From Pseudonocardiales bacterium (lineage in GTDB: Bacteria; Actinomycetota; Actinomycetes; Mycobacteriales; QHCD01), in contig QHCD01000054.1 in assembly GCA_003244255.1 (NCBI GenBank), positions 1 to 60,005 on the forward strand: a DNA stretch of 60,005 nt. Direction: 5' to 3'. A model generated the notes under the pieces. It searched no databases, was not told the DNA's origin, and worked only from the letters and a program-made list of their open reading frames with translations. The position numbers were made by a program, and so were the translations under genes. Numbering within the stretch: the first letter of the stretch is position 1; each line of letters opens with the position of its first letter. This document shows positions 26,806-36,284 of this stretch, one piece after another.

Positions 26806-27075
26806 ATGCAGCCCGAGCGGTGGCCAGATGATGGCCCTGCCGTGACGGGTGAGCCCTACGTCGCGTTCCTGCCGCCCGGTACGGCGGCCCGGCCCTCGCC
26901 GTACAGCGTCGAGGGCTACCTCAACGGCATCGGCGACTTCGCAATCGGCGCCGCGCGGGCGCGCGGATGGCGCCGCCTGGTGGCGAAGGTGCTGGTGATC
27001 GCCCTGCTGCTGCCCGTCCTGATCGCCTGCCTGCAGGGCGTGCTGACGCTCGCCCGCATGCTGCTCGGCGGCTGA
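26806..27075 (+). CDS. Small membrane protein of unknown function
   Basis: An 89-residue protein with a Pro-rich cytoplasmic-looking N-terminus (GEPYVAFLPPGTAARPSPYS), an amphipathic middle and one C-terminal transmembrane helix (LVIALLLPVLIACLQGVLTL). GACACT lies six bases before the ATG, fitting the leaderless pattern. I do not recognise the family. Confidence 0.6.
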   Translation: MQPERWPDDGPAVTGEPYVAFLPPGTAARPSPYSVEGYLNGIGDFAIGAARARGWRRLVAKVLVIALLLPVLIACLQGVLTLARMLLGG

Positions 27076-27265
27076 TCCGGTAGGTCGGCCCGCTCCGGAG
27101 CCCGCTACCGGAGCTGCTGCTTGGCGCCCGCCGTGGGTTCGACACCCGACATTCACCGGGCGGTACTCGTTCGGCGGTGGTTACGCGGGCCCGGTCCGTG
27201 CTAGACATCCGGGCGACACGCTGTCGACCGCTGCCGGTCGTTCCCACCGCCGGCTAGGAGAACCC

Positions 27266-29620
27266 ATGCGCCGCCTCCGACCCGCCCGCATCGTCGCCCT
27301 CCCGATCGCCCTGGGCGTCGCCGCCGGCGTCACGTCGGTGACCCTCGCGCCCCCGGCCGGTGCCACCTCACCGGACGTCACGATCAGCCAGGTCTACGGC
27401 GGCGGCGGGAACTCGGGCGCGACCTACACCAACGACTTCGTCGAGCTGTACAACCGCGGCGGGAGCCCCGCGACCGTTGACGGCTGGTCGGTGCAGTACG
27501 GCAGCGCCACCGGTACCAGCTGGCAGGTCACCGAGCTCGCCGGCGCGATCCAGCCGGGCGCGCACTACCTGGTCGCCGAGGCCGCGGGCAGCGGCGGCAC
27601 GCAGCCGCTGCCGAGCCCGGACGCGACCGGCTCGATCGCGATGTCGGCTGCCGCCGGCAAGGTGGCCGTCGTCGACGATGCCACAGCGCTGTCCTGCGGC
27701 ACGTCATGCGCCGCGGCCGCCGGTGTGCACGACTTCGTCGGCTACGGCACGGCCAACGACTCCGAAGGCGGCGCCACCGCGCCCGCGCCGTCGAACACGA
27801 CGGCCGACCTGCGCGCCGGCGACGGCGCGACGGACACCGACAACAACGCCGCGGACTTCGCGGCCAGCAACCCCGACCCGCGCAACTCGGGCGGCGGCGG
27901 TGGCGGCGGCGGGGTGAGCGGGCTCGCGATCCACGACATCCAGGGCGCGGCGCACGTCTCGCCCTACGTCGATCAGTTGGTGCTCGGCGTTCCCGGCGTC
28001 GTCACCGCGGTCGGTAGCACCGAGTTCTGGATGCAGGACCCGACGCCGGACGCGCGGGTGGCGACTAGCGAGGGCATCGCCGTGTACGCCGGCCACGCGC
28101 CGGGTGTCGCCGTGGGCGATTCGGTGACGGTCGACGCCACGGTGCGGGAGTTCCGGGCCGCCGCGGCCAACCTGTCGGTCACCGAACTCGGCTCGCCCAC
28201 GGTGACCGTGGTCGCGTCCGGCGTCGCGGTGCCCCCGGCGACGCTTGTCGGTCCCGGTGGCCGGGTCCCGCCCGGGCAGGTCATCGACTCCGGCGTGCAC
28301 GGCACCGTCGAGACCTCCGGCACCTTCAACCCGGCCGCGCACGGCATCGACTTCTGGGAGTCGCTCGAGGGCATGCGGGTCGAGATCGACGACGCCGCCG
28401 TCGTCGGACCGACGAACTCCTACGGCGAGACGGTGATCGTGCCGCAGGGCTCCGGCGTGCGGACACCCCGCGGGGGGATCGTGGCCCAGCACAACGACTT
28501 CAACCCCGAGCGCGTCGTGCTCACCTCCACGCTGGCCGACGTGCCCGCCGCGAACGTCGGTGACACCTACACCGGCGCGACCGTCGGCGTGATCGACTAC
28601 GCATTCGGCAACTTCGACCTGATAGCCACCGCGAGCCCGACCCTGCGGTCGCGGCAGCTGCCCCGGCAGGTCGCCAAGCCGGCAAACCTCCGGCAGCTCG
28701 CGATCGCGACGTTCAACGTGCAGAACCTCTCCCCCGCCGACCCGCAGAGCAAGTTCGACCAGCTCGCGACCTACATCATCAGCAACCTTGCCGCCCCCGA
28801 CATCGTCGCGCTAGAGGAGGTGCAGGACAACGACGGACCGACCGACGACGGCGTCGTCGCCGCCAACGTCACGCTGCAGAAGCTGATCGACGCGATCGCC
28901 GCCGCGGGCGGCCCGACCTACCAGTGGGCCGAGGTCGACCCGGCCAACGACACCGACGGCGGGCAGCCCGGGGGGAACATCCGGCAGGTGTTCATCTACC
29001 GCATCGACCGTGGGCTGGCGTTCGTGCACCGCGGCACGGCGACGGCGACGACCCCGACGGCGGTCGCCAGGAACCGCAGCGGCCAGCCTTACCTCACCGT
29101 CTCGCCCGGGCGCATCGATCCCACCAACGCCGCATGGACCGACAGCCGCAAGCCGCTCGTCGGCGAGTTCAGCTTCGACGGCCGCTCGGTCTTCGTGATC
29201 GCCAACCACTTCGATTCCAAGCTCGGCGACGACCCGCTGTTCGGCCGGTACCAGCCACCGGCGACGCCGTCGGCGGCGCAGCGGCACCAGCAGGCGGCGA
29301 TCGTGCACCGCTTCGCCCGACGCATCGAGGGGATCGACCCGAACGCCGCCGTCGCGGTCGTCGGGGACCTCAACGACTTCGACTTCGCCAGGACAACCTC
29401 GATCCTCACCGCCGGCGGCACGCTGGTCGACCTGCCCGGCACGCTGCCGGTGGACCAGCGCTACACCTACGTTTACCAGGGCAACTCTGAAGTGCTCGAC
29501 CACATCCTGCTGAGCCCCGCACTCCCGTCCTACCAGTACCAGGTGGTGCACCTGAACGCCGAGTTCACCGACCAGATCAGCGACCACGACCCGCAGGTGG
29601 TACGGCTCAACATCGGCTGA
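27266..29620 (+). CDS. ExeM/NucH-type extracellular endonuclease with lamin-tail domain
   Basis: A 784-residue secreted nuclease. The signal peptide covers ~1-33 (IALGVAAGVTSVTLAPPAGA). A lamin-tail (LTD) domain follows at ~35-170 (VTISQVYGGGGNSGATYTND), then a Gly-rich linker at ~210, an OB-like segment (ExeM/NucH-type, ~220-440) and an endonuclease/exonuclease/phosphatase domain from about 470 to the end. The last contains IATFNVQNLS, DIVALEEVQDNDG (catalytic Glu), VFVIANHFDSK, AVVGDLNDFD and the final QISDHDPQV (catalytic His). Enzymes of this kind degrade extracellular DNA for phosphate or nutrients. GGAG precedes the ATG. No sortase signal was seen. Confidence 0.92.
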   Translation: MRRLRPARIVALPIALGVAAGVTSVTLAPPAGATSPDVTISQVYGGGGNSGATYTNDFVELYNRGGSPATVDGWSVQYGSATGTSWQVTELAGAIQPGAHYLVAEAAGSGGTQPLPSPDATGSIAMSAAAGKVAVVDDATALSCGTSCAAAAGVHDFVGYGTANDSEGGATAPAPSNTTADLRAGDGATDTDNNAADFAASNPDPRNSGGGGGGGGVSGLAIHDIQGAAHVSPYVDQLVLGVPGVVTAVGSTEFWMQDPTPDARVATSEGIAVYAGHAPGVAVGDSVTVDATVREFRAAAANLSVTELGSPTVTVVASGVAVPPATLVGPGGRVPPGQVIDSGVHGTVETSGTFNPAAHGIDFWESLEGMRVEIDDAAVVGPTNSYGETVIVPQGSGVRTPRGGIVAQHNDFNPERVVLTSTLADVPAANVGDTYTGATVGVIDYAFGNFDLIATASPTLRSRQLPRQVAKPANLRQLAIATFNVQNLSPADPQSKFDQLATYIISNLAAPDIVALEEVQDNDGPTDDGVVAANVTLQKLIDAIAAAGGPTYQWAEVDPANDTDGGQPGGNIRQVFIYRIDRGLAFVHRGTATATTPTAVARNRSGQPYLTVSPGRIDPTNAAWTDSRKPLVGEFSFDGRSVFVIANHFDSKLGDDPLFGRYQPPATPSAAQRHQQAAIVHRFARRIEGIDPNAAVAVVGDLNDFDFARTTSILTAGGTLVDLPGTLPVDQRYTYVYQGNSEVLDHILLSPALPSYQYQVVHLNAEFTDQISDHDPQVVRLNIG

Positions 29621-29644
29621 CGCCCGCGCGGCGTGCGGCTCGCG

Positions 29645-30385
29645 CTACGGCGGCGAACGGGCCGGCCGCAGCGTGTCACCGCCACAGGTCGCCGGGGACC
29701 AGAAGCCACGGCTCGCCCCGTGGGCATCGGCTTGCGCGAGCCGGAACAGACGCTGATATCGGTACGGCGTGCGGTAGGTGTACTCGTGCGCGAACCCGTC
29801 GTGGACCATCAGCCAGTCATACGACGTCGTGGCCGAGAGCCAGATGTAGTCGAGTTCCCGGCCGTACTTGTCATGGCGGTCCTGCGACGGATCACCGGCG
29901 AGCCATACCGTGCGGCCGGTGAGCAGGCTCACCGCGCGCGCCGCGGCCTGCGGTCCGTAGCACTGCACCGGCTTGCGCGGGTCGTGGGTCTCTGGTGTGT
30001 CGATGCCGAGCACGCGCACGGTGACGGTCGCGGTCGCCGATCCGCTGCCGCGCCGCACCTTGAGCGTGTCGCCGTCGACCACCGCGACGACCGGCGCCGG
30101 TGCCGCGTTCGCCGGCCGTGGCGGAGATCGATCGGCAGGCCGGTCCGGCGCCCTCGAGGCAGGCGCGAGTCGGGGCGCGATCGCAACACTGTCGGGTGAC
30201 GCCACCCGGCCCGCCGCCCAGCCGGCGGCCCCGCCGGAGAGGACAGCCAACAGGGCAACTGCCGTTGCCACGGCGACCCGGCGCGGCGGACCGTGCGGTC
30301 GCCGGACCGGACGCACGGCGCGCGCTCGCTCGACACGGTCTCCCCAGATCAGCACCCGTCGATCGTCGCGTGCGGGAATGACCAC
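29645..30385 (-). CDS. Membrane-anchored or secreted thermonuclease (SNase-like)
   Basis: A 246-residue protein. The basic N-terminus is followed by a hydrophobic segment at ~38-60 ([20 protein letters not shown]), likely a membrane anchor or long signal peptide, then a Pro/Ala-rich linker and a staphylococcal-nuclease domain. Catalytic residues are seen in [12 protein letters not shown] (Arg, Glu) and [12 protein letters not shown] (Arg), with VVDGDTLKV marking the metal site. It converges with the ExeM-type nuclease 24 bases away, so two extracellular nucleases lie side by side. The start is a GTG at 30385. Confidence 0.87.
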   Translation of the reverse strand: MVIPARDDRRVLIWGDRVERARAVRPVRRPHGPPRRVAVATAVALLAVLSGGAAGWAAGRVASPDSVAIAPRLAPASRAPDRPADRSPPRPANAAPAPVVAVVDGDTLKVRRGSGSATATVTVRVLGIDTPETHDPRKPVQCYGPQAAARAVSLLTGRTVWLAGDPSQDRHDKYGRELDYIWLSATTSYDWLMVHDGFAHEYTYRTPYRYQRLFRLAQADAHGASRGFWSPATCGGDTLRPARSPP

Positions 30386-30489
30386 CGCGGCGCCCGCCGA
30401 CCTGGTTGTGGACAGCTATCCAGGCTGTGGACGGCCGGTTGACAAACCGCTGGGAGCGCCGTCGAGGTGGGTCCCCGTATCGTGGGGAC

Positions 30490-30894
30490 ATGACGACACC
30501 GGTGCAGAAGACCGACGACGAGTGGCGTGCGCAGCTGACCCGCGAGGAGTACGACGTGCTGCGAGGCGCCGGCACGGAGCGTGCGGGGACCGGCGAGTAC
30601 GTCGACACCAAGACCGCCGGCGTCTACCGCTGCCGGGCGTGCGGCGCCGAGCTGTTCCGGAGCCGGACCAAGTTCGATTCGCACTGCGGCTGGCCGAGCT
30701 TCTTCGAGCCGAGCGCATCGGAGGCCGTCACGCTGCACACCGACGGCAGCCTGGGAATGGCGCGCACCGAGGTGCGGTGCGCAACCTGCGGCTCCCACCT
30801 CGGCCACGTCTTCGACGACGCGCCCCAGACCCCGACCGGCGACCGGTACTGCATCAACTCGATCTCGCTGACCCTCGAGCCGCAGCAGGACTGA
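30490..30894 (+). CDS. msrB: Peptide-methionine (R)-S-oxide reductase MsrB
   Basis: A 134-residue enzyme that reduces methionine-R-sulfoxide. Zinc cysteines are in CRAC (48, 51) and CATC (97, 100). The catalytic Cys121 lies in [10 protein letters not shown], and Cys66 (HCGWPSFF) is a plausible resolving cysteine. The ATG at 30490 is supported by TATCGT six bases upstream, giving a leaderless transcript; the frame is open further upstream without family similarity. It converges with hemQ. Confidence 0.95.
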   Translation: MTTPVQKTDDEWRAQLTREEYDVLRGAGTERAGTGEYVDTKTAGVYRCRACGAELFRSRTKFDSHCGWPSFFEPSASEAVTLHTDGSLGMARTEVRCATCGSHLGHVFDDAPQTPTGDRYCINSISLTLEPQQD

Positions 30895-30920
30895 CCGGCG
30901 CAGCGCCCGGCCGTGGACGG

Positions 30921-31625
30921 CTACGGCAGGGCGGCGACGATCTCGGCCACCGGCTTGCGAGTGCCGGTGTAGAAGGGAATCTCGAGTCTGGTGTGCCGGC
31001 GGGCCTGCGCGCCGCGCAGGTGCCGCATCAGGTCGACGATCCGGTGCAGCTCGTCGGCCTCGAAGGCGAGGATCCATTCGTAATCGCCGAGAGCGAACGA
31101 CGAGACGGTGTTCGCCCGTACGTCGGGATACTCGCGGGCCATCAGCCCGTGCTCGGCGAGCATGGACCGGCGCTCGGCGTCCGGCAGCAGGTACCAGTCG
31201 TAGGATCGCGCGAACGGGTACACGCAGACGAATCGGCGTGGCTCCTCCCCGGCCAGGAAGGCCGGGACATGGCTCTTGTTGAACTCGGCCGGCCGGTGCA
31301 GCGCCATCGCCGACCACACCGGCTCGCTGGCCTGGCCGAGCCTGGTTCGGCGCAGCCGCGAATACGCCTCCTGCAGATCCTCGGCCCGCGCCGAATGCCA
31401 CCAGATCAGGTAGTCCGCGTTGGCGCGCATCCCCGCGACGTCGTACGTGCCGCGGACGACGACGTCCTTGGCGGCCAGCTGTTCGACCAGATCGTCGACC
31501 TCGGCCGAGACCACGGTTCGGTCACCACGAGCCAGCCGGTCGCCGTCGGTGCGGGATCGGAAGACCGACCACATCGTGTAGCGGATCTGCTCGTTGAGCG
31601 CCTTGGCCTGCTTGCCGTCAGTCAT
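30921..31625 (-). CDS. hemQ: Coproheme decarboxylase HemQ (ChdC)
   Basis: A 234-residue chlorite-dismutase-fold protein that oxidatively decarboxylates coproheme to heme b, the last step of the coproporphyrin-dependent pathway. The catalytic tyrosine region [14 protein letters not shown] and the distal histidine region [10 protein letters not shown] are present. The stretch [20 protein letters not shown] is typical of actinobacterial HemQ. Its ATG overlaps the hemY stop as ATGA, making it the last gene of the hemE-hemY-hemQ unit. Confidence 0.94.
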   Translation of the reverse strand: MTDGKQAKALNEQIRYTMWSVFRSRTDGDRLARGDRTVVSAEVDDLVEQLAAKDVVVRGTYDVAGMRANADYLIWWHSARAEDLQEAYSRLRRTRLGQASEPVWSAMALHRPAEFNKSHVPAFLAGEEPRRFVCVYPFARSYDWYLLPDAERRSMLAEHGLMAREYPDVRANTVSSFALGDYEWILAFEADELHRIVDLMRHLRGAQARRHTRLEIPFYTGTRKPVAEIVAALP

Positions 31626-33022
31626 GCCCTCGATTGTCCCTCCGGCACCTGCCGGTGCTGCAGGTGGTGCGCGATCCGCGCCGCCGCCAGCCGCCCGCTG
31701 CGGATACAGGCCGGCACGCCGATGCCGTCGTACGCGGCGCCGCAGACGGCAAGTCCCGGCACGTCGTCGACCGCCGCCCTGATTCGGCGCACCCGGTCCA
31801 GATGGCCGACGGCGTACTGCGGCAGGGCGCCGCCCCATCGGATCACCAGAGCGTCGACGGGTCGAGCGCTGACCCCGGTGATCGCGGCGACCTCGGTCGC
31901 GACGATGGACGCGAGCTCGTCGTCGTCGCGCTGTAGCGCCGTCACGTCGCCGTGCCGGCCGACGGACGCGCGGACCAGCGTGGTGGTCCCAGCCAGGTGG
32001 GCCCACTTCTGCCCGCTGAAGGTCAGCGCCTTCACGCTGAGCCCGTCGACCGCCGGAACGAGCACGCCACTGCCCGGCGGCAGCCGGACGTCGTCGAACG
32101 CGAGAGTGATCAGCGCGGTGCTGGCGGAGTCGATCCCGCCGAGCTCATGTGATGCGGCCGGGGCGACATCGCGCACCATCATCGCCGCCTTGGCCGCCGG
32201 AACGGCAACAATGACGGCGTCTGCGTCGATGGCCACCGGTTGCGGAACGGGGCCGGCTACGATGCGGAAACCGCCTGGTGTGCGGGCGATTTCGCGTACC
32301 GGATTCCGCAGTTCGATGGTCGCGCCGGATGCGGCAGCGAGCGCTGCCGGCAGGACGCCCAGGCCGGGTTGCAGCGTTGCGAACACCGGACCCTGGCGTG
32401 GCGCAGCGGCGGCGACGACGGCGCGGGCGGCCGCACCGACCGAGTCATGGTCACGCAGCTGCGCCGCCAACGCCGGCATGGTGGCGCACAGCGAGAGCAC
32501 ATCCGCCCGCCCCGCATAGACGCCGCCGAGCAGCGGATCCACCAGGCGATCCACTACCTCGCGGCCCATCCGCGACCCGACCACCGAACCGACGCTCGCG
32601 TCTTCGACAACCCGGCCGGCTGTCGATTCCCCTTGCACGGCGGCGATTCCGCTCTCGGTGAGTACGCTAGTACGGCGCAGCGCGTCGACGTCGGACGGCA
32701 CGCCGAGCACGGTCCCGCCAGGGACGGGCCGCAGCGCACCACCGACGAATATCGACGCAGACGTCGTCGCCGGATGCACGATCTGGCCACCGAGTCCCAG
32801 CTCGGTGGCGAGGGCGATCCCGTCGGGTGCCCGGGCCAGCATCGCCTCGGCGCCCACGTCGACGTCCATCCCCGCGACGGCGCGCACGACCAGCTTGCCG
32901 CCGATGCGGTCCGCGCCGTCGATCACGGTCACCGCGATTCGCGGAGCGGCCGCGCGCAAGGCATATGCGGCCGTCAGCCCGGCGATGCCCGCACCCACGA
33001 CGACGACGCGCGCCGTGTTCAT
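31622..33022 (-). CDS. hemY: Coproporphyrinogen III oxidase (HemY/CgoX)
   Basis: A 466-residue FAD-dependent oxidase. The N-terminal dinucleotide motif is [17 protein letters not shown] (about 6-22), then [10 protein letters not shown]. The C-terminal FAD segment appears as [18 protein letters not shown]. In organisms with HemQ this enzyme oxidises coproporphyrinogen III to coproporphyrin III. The ATG at 33022 is placed at the FAD motif; the frame upstream overlaps hemE. hemE ends five bases before its start, and hemQ overlaps its end. Confidence 0.93.
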   Translation of the reverse strand: MNTARVVVVGAGIAGLTAAYALRAAAPRIAVTVIDGADRIGGKLVVRAVAGMDVDVGAEAMLARAPDGIALATELGLGGQIVHPATTSASIFVGGALRPVPGGTVLGVPSDVDALRRTSVLTESGIAAVQGESTAGRVVEDASVGSVVGSRMGREVVDRLVDPLLGGVYAGRADVLSLCATMPALAAQLRDHDSVGAAARAVVAAAAPRQGPVFATLQPGLGVLPAALAAASGATIELRNPVREIARTPGGFRIVAGPVPQPVAIDADAVIVAVPAAKAAMMVRDVAPAASHELGGIDSASTALITLAFDDVRLPPGSGVLVPAVDGLSVKALTFSGQKWAHLAGTTTLVRASVGRHGDVTALQRDDDELASIVATEVAAITGVSARPVDALVIRWGGALPQYAVGHLDRVRRIRAAVDDVPGLAVCGAAYDGIGVPACIRSGRLAAARIAHHLQHRQVPEGQSRA

Positions 33023-33027
33023 GGCCG

Positions 33028-34056
33028 TCACCCTGATGTGGCTTCGTGCACGAACTCGACCAGCCGGGTCAGGACGCCGGGGTCGGTGGCGGGCAACACC
33101 CCGTGCCCGAGGTTGAAGATGTGCCCCGGCGCCGACCGGCCGTCGGCGAGCACACGGGACGCCTCGGCCTCGATCACGGGCCACGGCGCCAGCAGGATCG
33201 CGGGATCGAGATTTCCTTGCAGGGCCATTCCCGGCACGCGCTCGGCGGCTGCGGCCAGCGGTACCCGCCAGTCCACGCCCAGCACGTCCGGGCCGGCGGC
33301 GGCCAGGGCGGACAGCAGCTCACCGGTGCCGACACCGAAGTGGATCCGCGGCACGGACGTGTCGGCGAGCCCGTCGAAGATCCTGCGGCTGGCCGGCAGC
33401 ACGTGCCGGCGATAGTCCACGGCCGAGAGCGCACCGGCCCACGAGTCGAACAGCTGCACGACGGACGCACCCGCCGCGACCTGCGCGCGCAGGAATGTCA
33501 GCGCGATGTCGGCCAGCCGGTCGACGAGTCGAGCCCACAGCTCGGGTTCGCCGTGCATCAGCGCTTTGGTGCGTGCGTGATCGCGCGACGGCCCGCCCTC
33601 GACGAGGTAACTCGCGAGCGTGAACGGTGCGCCGGCGAAACCGACCAACGGCGTCGCGCCGAGCTCGCCGACACACAACCGGACCGCCTCGGTGATCGGC
33701 GCTACGTCGCCGTCGTCGAGCCGGCGGATGGCGGCGACCGCGGTCGCGTCGCGCACCGGCGTGCCGACCACCGGCCCGACGCCGGGAACGATGTCGACGT
33801 CGATGCCGACGGCGGCGAGCGGGACGACGATGTCGGAGAACAGGACCGCGGCGTCGACGCCGTGCCGGCGGACCGGCTGCAGGGTGATGTCGGCCACCAG
33901 CTCGGGCCGGCGGCACGCGTCGAGCATGGCCACGCCTTCGCGCGCGGCGCGGTACTCGGGCAGCGAGCGACCGGCCTGACGCATGAACCAGACCGGTGTC
34001 GGCGCGGGGCGTTCGCCGCGCGCCGCGCGGACCAGCGCAGCGTCGGGCTTGGACAT
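33028..34056 (-). CDS. hemE: Uroporphyrinogen decarboxylase
   Basis: HemE decarboxylates the four acetate side chains of uroporphyrinogen III to give coproporphyrinogen III. The 342-residue protein has the substrate-binding signature [17 protein letters not shown] (about 20-36), [37 protein letters not shown] and the late [10 protein letters not shown] and [11 protein letters not shown]. The start at 34056 ([11 protein letters not shown]) gives the normal family length; a frame extending to 34680 is a shadow. It leads the heme operon. Confidence 0.95.
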   Translation of the reverse strand: MSKPDAALVRAARGERPAPTPVWFMRQAGRSLPEYRAAREGVAMLDACRRPELVADITLQPVRRHGVDAAVLFSDIVVPLAAVGIDVDIVPGVGPVVGTPVRDATAVAAIRRLDDGDVAPITEAVRLCVGELGATPLVGFAGAPFTLASYLVEGGPSRDHARTKALMHGEPELWARLVDRLADIALTFLRAQVAAGASVVQLFDSWAGALSAVDYRRHVLPASRRIFDGLADTSVPRIHFGVGTGELLSALAAAGPDVLGVDWRVPLAAAAERVPGMALQGNLDPAILLAPWPVIEAEASRVLADGRSAPGHIFNLGHGVLPATDPGVLTRLVEFVHEATSG

Positions 34057-34246
34057 CACGGCCCATCGTCGCACGGCTCCGCTCGGGCGATCGCCGGCGA
34101 TCCGCGCCCCCGCCGCTGCGCTGCCGCACCCTGCGGAGGTGGCCCCGACACGCCGAGGAGCATCCGCCGAAGCGTCAGAGGTTCGTGGCACCGTCAGCGA
34201 CAGGTCGCCTGTCCTGACTGCCCGGCCCGATGGAGGTGGTGCCCGC

Positions 34247-34453
34247 ATGAAGACGCCGTCGTATGACGCCGTGTCGCGGCACTGTCCGATCTGCGGCATC
34301 GACACGGAGTTCGTGGCGCCGCCGTGCCCGGATGACCACGACGACTGCCCGGAGTCGGTCTGCGTCGACTGCGGCGCCGCGATGATCGGGGTGGCGCAGG
34401 CGCCGGCCGACTCCACGGCAGGCGGCGCGGGGAAGTCCGCCGCTGCCGCGTGA
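34247..34453 (+). CDS. Small zinc-ribbon-like protein
   Basis: A 68-residue protein with six cysteines: C13 and C16 (CPIC), C27, C34, C39 and C42 (CVDC). They could hold one or two zinc ions. The tail is low-complexity Ala/Gly. GGAGGT lies nine bases before the ATG. It is divergent from hemE and upstream of the DUF3000 gene. No function is known to me. Confidence 0.6.
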   Translation: MKTPSYDAVSRHCPICGIDTEFVAPPCPDDHDDCPESVCVDCGAAMIGVAQAPADSTAGGAGKSAAAA

Positions 34454-34493
34454 TGCCGCCGACCCGCCCGGCCGCCGGGCGCTGAGCAGTCCG

Positions 34494-35084
34494 ATGGCGC
34501 AGCGCCTGCCCGACTTCGATCCCGCGCCCGACGCGCCAGCTGAGTTCGTCGCCGCGGTCGAGGCGCTGCGGCGCGCCCGGCTGCGCCCCGAGGTCGTGCT
34601 GGAGGTAATCCCGCCACCACAGCGACTGGCGCCATGGACCTACGCCGTCGCGGCCGAGGTCGTGACCGACGGCGATGCACAGGCGACCGGCCGGCTGGTG
34701 CTGCTCTGCGATCCAGACGGCGAGCCGGCCTGGAACGGCACCCTTCGGCTGGTCAGCTTCGCCAGCGCGGAACTCGACGACGACATGGTCGGCGACCCGC
34801 TCTTGGCCGAGGTGGGTTGGAGCTGGTTGATGGAGGCGCTCGAGGAGCACGGCGCCAGCCACACGGCCGCCGGCGGCACCGTCACCCAGACGTCGTCCGT
34901 GCGATTCGGCGACATCGCCGGACCGTCGCGCACCGTGGAGATCGAGCTCCGAGCGTCGTGGACGCCCACCGACGCCGCACTCGGCCCGCACCTGACCGCC
35001 TGGGCCGAGCTGCTCTGCATCGCGGCCGGGCTGCCGCCGCCGGGCGTGGTGGTGCTACCGAAGCGCGGCGCCGTCCGGTCCTGA
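34494..35084 (+). CDS. DUF3000 family protein
   Basis: A 196-residue protein of the actinobacterial DUF3000 family, recognised by [31 protein letters not shown], a central [18 protein letters not shown] and [12 protein letters not shown]. The Mycobacterium counterpart lies at the same place between the heme genes and RNase D. Function is unknown. Its 3' end overlaps the convergent histidine kinase gene by 30 bases. Confidence 0.88.
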   Translation: MAQRLPDFDPAPDAPAEFVAAVEALRRARLRPEVVLEVIPPPQRLAPWTYAVAAEVVTDGDAQATGRLVLLCDPDGEPAWNGTLRLVSFASAELDDDMVGDPLLAEVGWSWLMEALEEHGASHTAAGGTVTQTSSVRFGDIAGPSRTVEIELRASWTPTDAALGPHLTAWAELLCIAAGLPPPGVVVLPKRGAVRS

Positions 35085-36284
35085 CCCGGCGGCGTCGGGC
35101 CGGCAGAGCGCCGGCAGCGGACCCGGCGCCGGGCCCGCCGGTGCGGCCGGAGGCGTCGACGACGCGTCCGGCGCCGGCGTCGACGACGGTGCCGGGGCCT
35201 CGGCCGTCGTCGGGTACGGCGCCAGCGGCAGCCGCAGGGTCAACGTCGTTCCGCGCTCAGGTGCGGTCGCGATATCCAGTCCGCCGCCGGCGAGCCGCGC
35301 GCGTTCGCGCAGCAGCCCGAGACCGATGTGCCGGCCGCCCGAGGACTGCACCTTGTCGGGCTCGAACCCGGGTCCGTCGTCCCGCACCACGGCGACGAGC
35401 GCGTCGTCGGTCACCGTCAACGACGCCGATACCTCATCGACGTCGGCGTGCTTGACGACGTTTAGCAACGCCTCCTGGAAGAACCGGTAGATGGCGACCG
35501 CCGTCACCATCGGCACCGGCCGCGGGTCCTCGGGCCAGGAGAGCTCGACGTCCAGCAGGTAGCGGGCGGCCATGTCCCGGCGCAGCCCGTCGACCGCGGA
35601 GGCGAGGTCCGCGTCCCGCAGCTCCGGCGGGCGGGCGCGCGCCATGGCCGCCCGCAACTCCTCCTCGGCCTCGTCGACGAGCTCCCGCACCCTCTCCCAC
35701 GCACCCTGCTGGCCTTCGGGATTGGCGAGAATGGTACGGGCGGCGACCAGCGTCTGCGCAACGGTGTCATGCAAGTCGGCGGAGAGCTGGCCGCGCGCCG
35801 CCTCCTCGGCGGCGACCAGGCCGGACAGCAGCTCGAACATGCCCGCGCCGGCCGTGTGTGCCGTGCGCAGGGCCTGTTCCGCGGTCTCCTCAGCCACGAT
35901 CGCCCGCAGGTCGAGCGCGTCGAGCATGCCGCCCAGCTCGCGCAGCTCGCGCACCTGGACCGGTACCGAGAGATCGGCGGCACCGGCCGGACGAGTGGAG
36001 CGCCGGCTCGCATCTGCGGCCAGCCGGTCGACCGCCTGGGCCAGCCGCTGCGCGCTCGCCGCGACCACGGCTACGCCGACGAGGGCGACAACGGCGCCCG
36101 CGGCGATCGCGACCCCGGCCGGCTGGTGTGGTGCGGCGAAGAGCACCACCGCCACCGCCGCCAACGCGGGGGCGGCCACCGCGATCGTTGCCAGCGCCGC
36201 CCAGGAGGCAAGCGGGAGCGACAGTTGACGGAGTGCGCGCCTCAACGCACGTCGGCCGGATCGAGCCGACCCGTCGTCGTCCAT
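35055..36284 (-). CDS. NarL-type sensor histidine kinase
   Basis: A 409-residue kinase. Two transmembrane helices lie at ~26-50 and ~57-78. A HisKA_3 dimerisation domain has the phosphorylated His172 in LSADLHDTVAQTLV. The ATPase domain has N275 (ALLNVVKHAD), VRDDGPGFEPD and GGRHIGLGLLRERARLAG. A Pro/Ala-rich tail of about 50 residues follows. There is almost no extracellular loop, so sensing probably depends on the membrane protein encoded just upstream, whose gene overlaps by 43 bases. The likely partner is the LuxR-type regulator at 38273. GGAG lies five bases before the ATG. Confidence 0.92.
   Translation of the reverse strand: MDDDGSARSGRRALRRALRQLSLPLASWAALATIAVAAPALAAVAVVLFAAPHQPAGVAIAAGAVVALVGVAVVAASAQRLAQAVDRLAADASRRSTRPAGAADLSVPVQVRELRELGGMLDALDLRAIVAEETAEQALRTAHTAGAGMFELLSGLVAAEEAARGQLSADLHDTVAQTLVAARTILANPEGQQGAWERVRELVDEAEEELRAAMARARPPELRDADLASAVDGLRRDMAARYLLDVELSWPEDPRPVPMVTAVAIYRFFQEALLNVVKHADVDEVSASLTVTDDALVAVVRDDGPGFEPDKVQSSGGRHIGLGLLRERARLAGGGLDIATAPERGTTLTLRLPLAPYPTTAEAPAPSSTPAPDASSTPPAAPAGPAPGPLPALCRPDAAGSGPDGAALR

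Noticed and set aside
27077..27111. Weak inverted repeat CCGGTAG...CTACCGG after the small membrane protein gene
   Set aside because: Seven-base arms with a 21-base loop and no T-run are too weak to call a terminator.
27133..27150. Sequence GGGTTCGACACCC resembling a tRNA T-arm
   Set aside because: No acceptor stem, anticodon arm or CCA end can be formed around it. It is a chance match before the nuclease gene.
27145..27185. Possible Pho box (TTCACC-like direct repeats) before the ExeM-type nuclease
   Set aside because: Only one half-site is convincing and the 11-base spacing is not kept, so phosphate control stays speculative.
33983..34246. Longer N-terminus for the small zinc-ribbon protein
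   Set aside because: The extension overlaps hemE antisense and has Arg/Ala-rich shadow composition; a good Shine-Dalgarno precedes the ATG at 34247.
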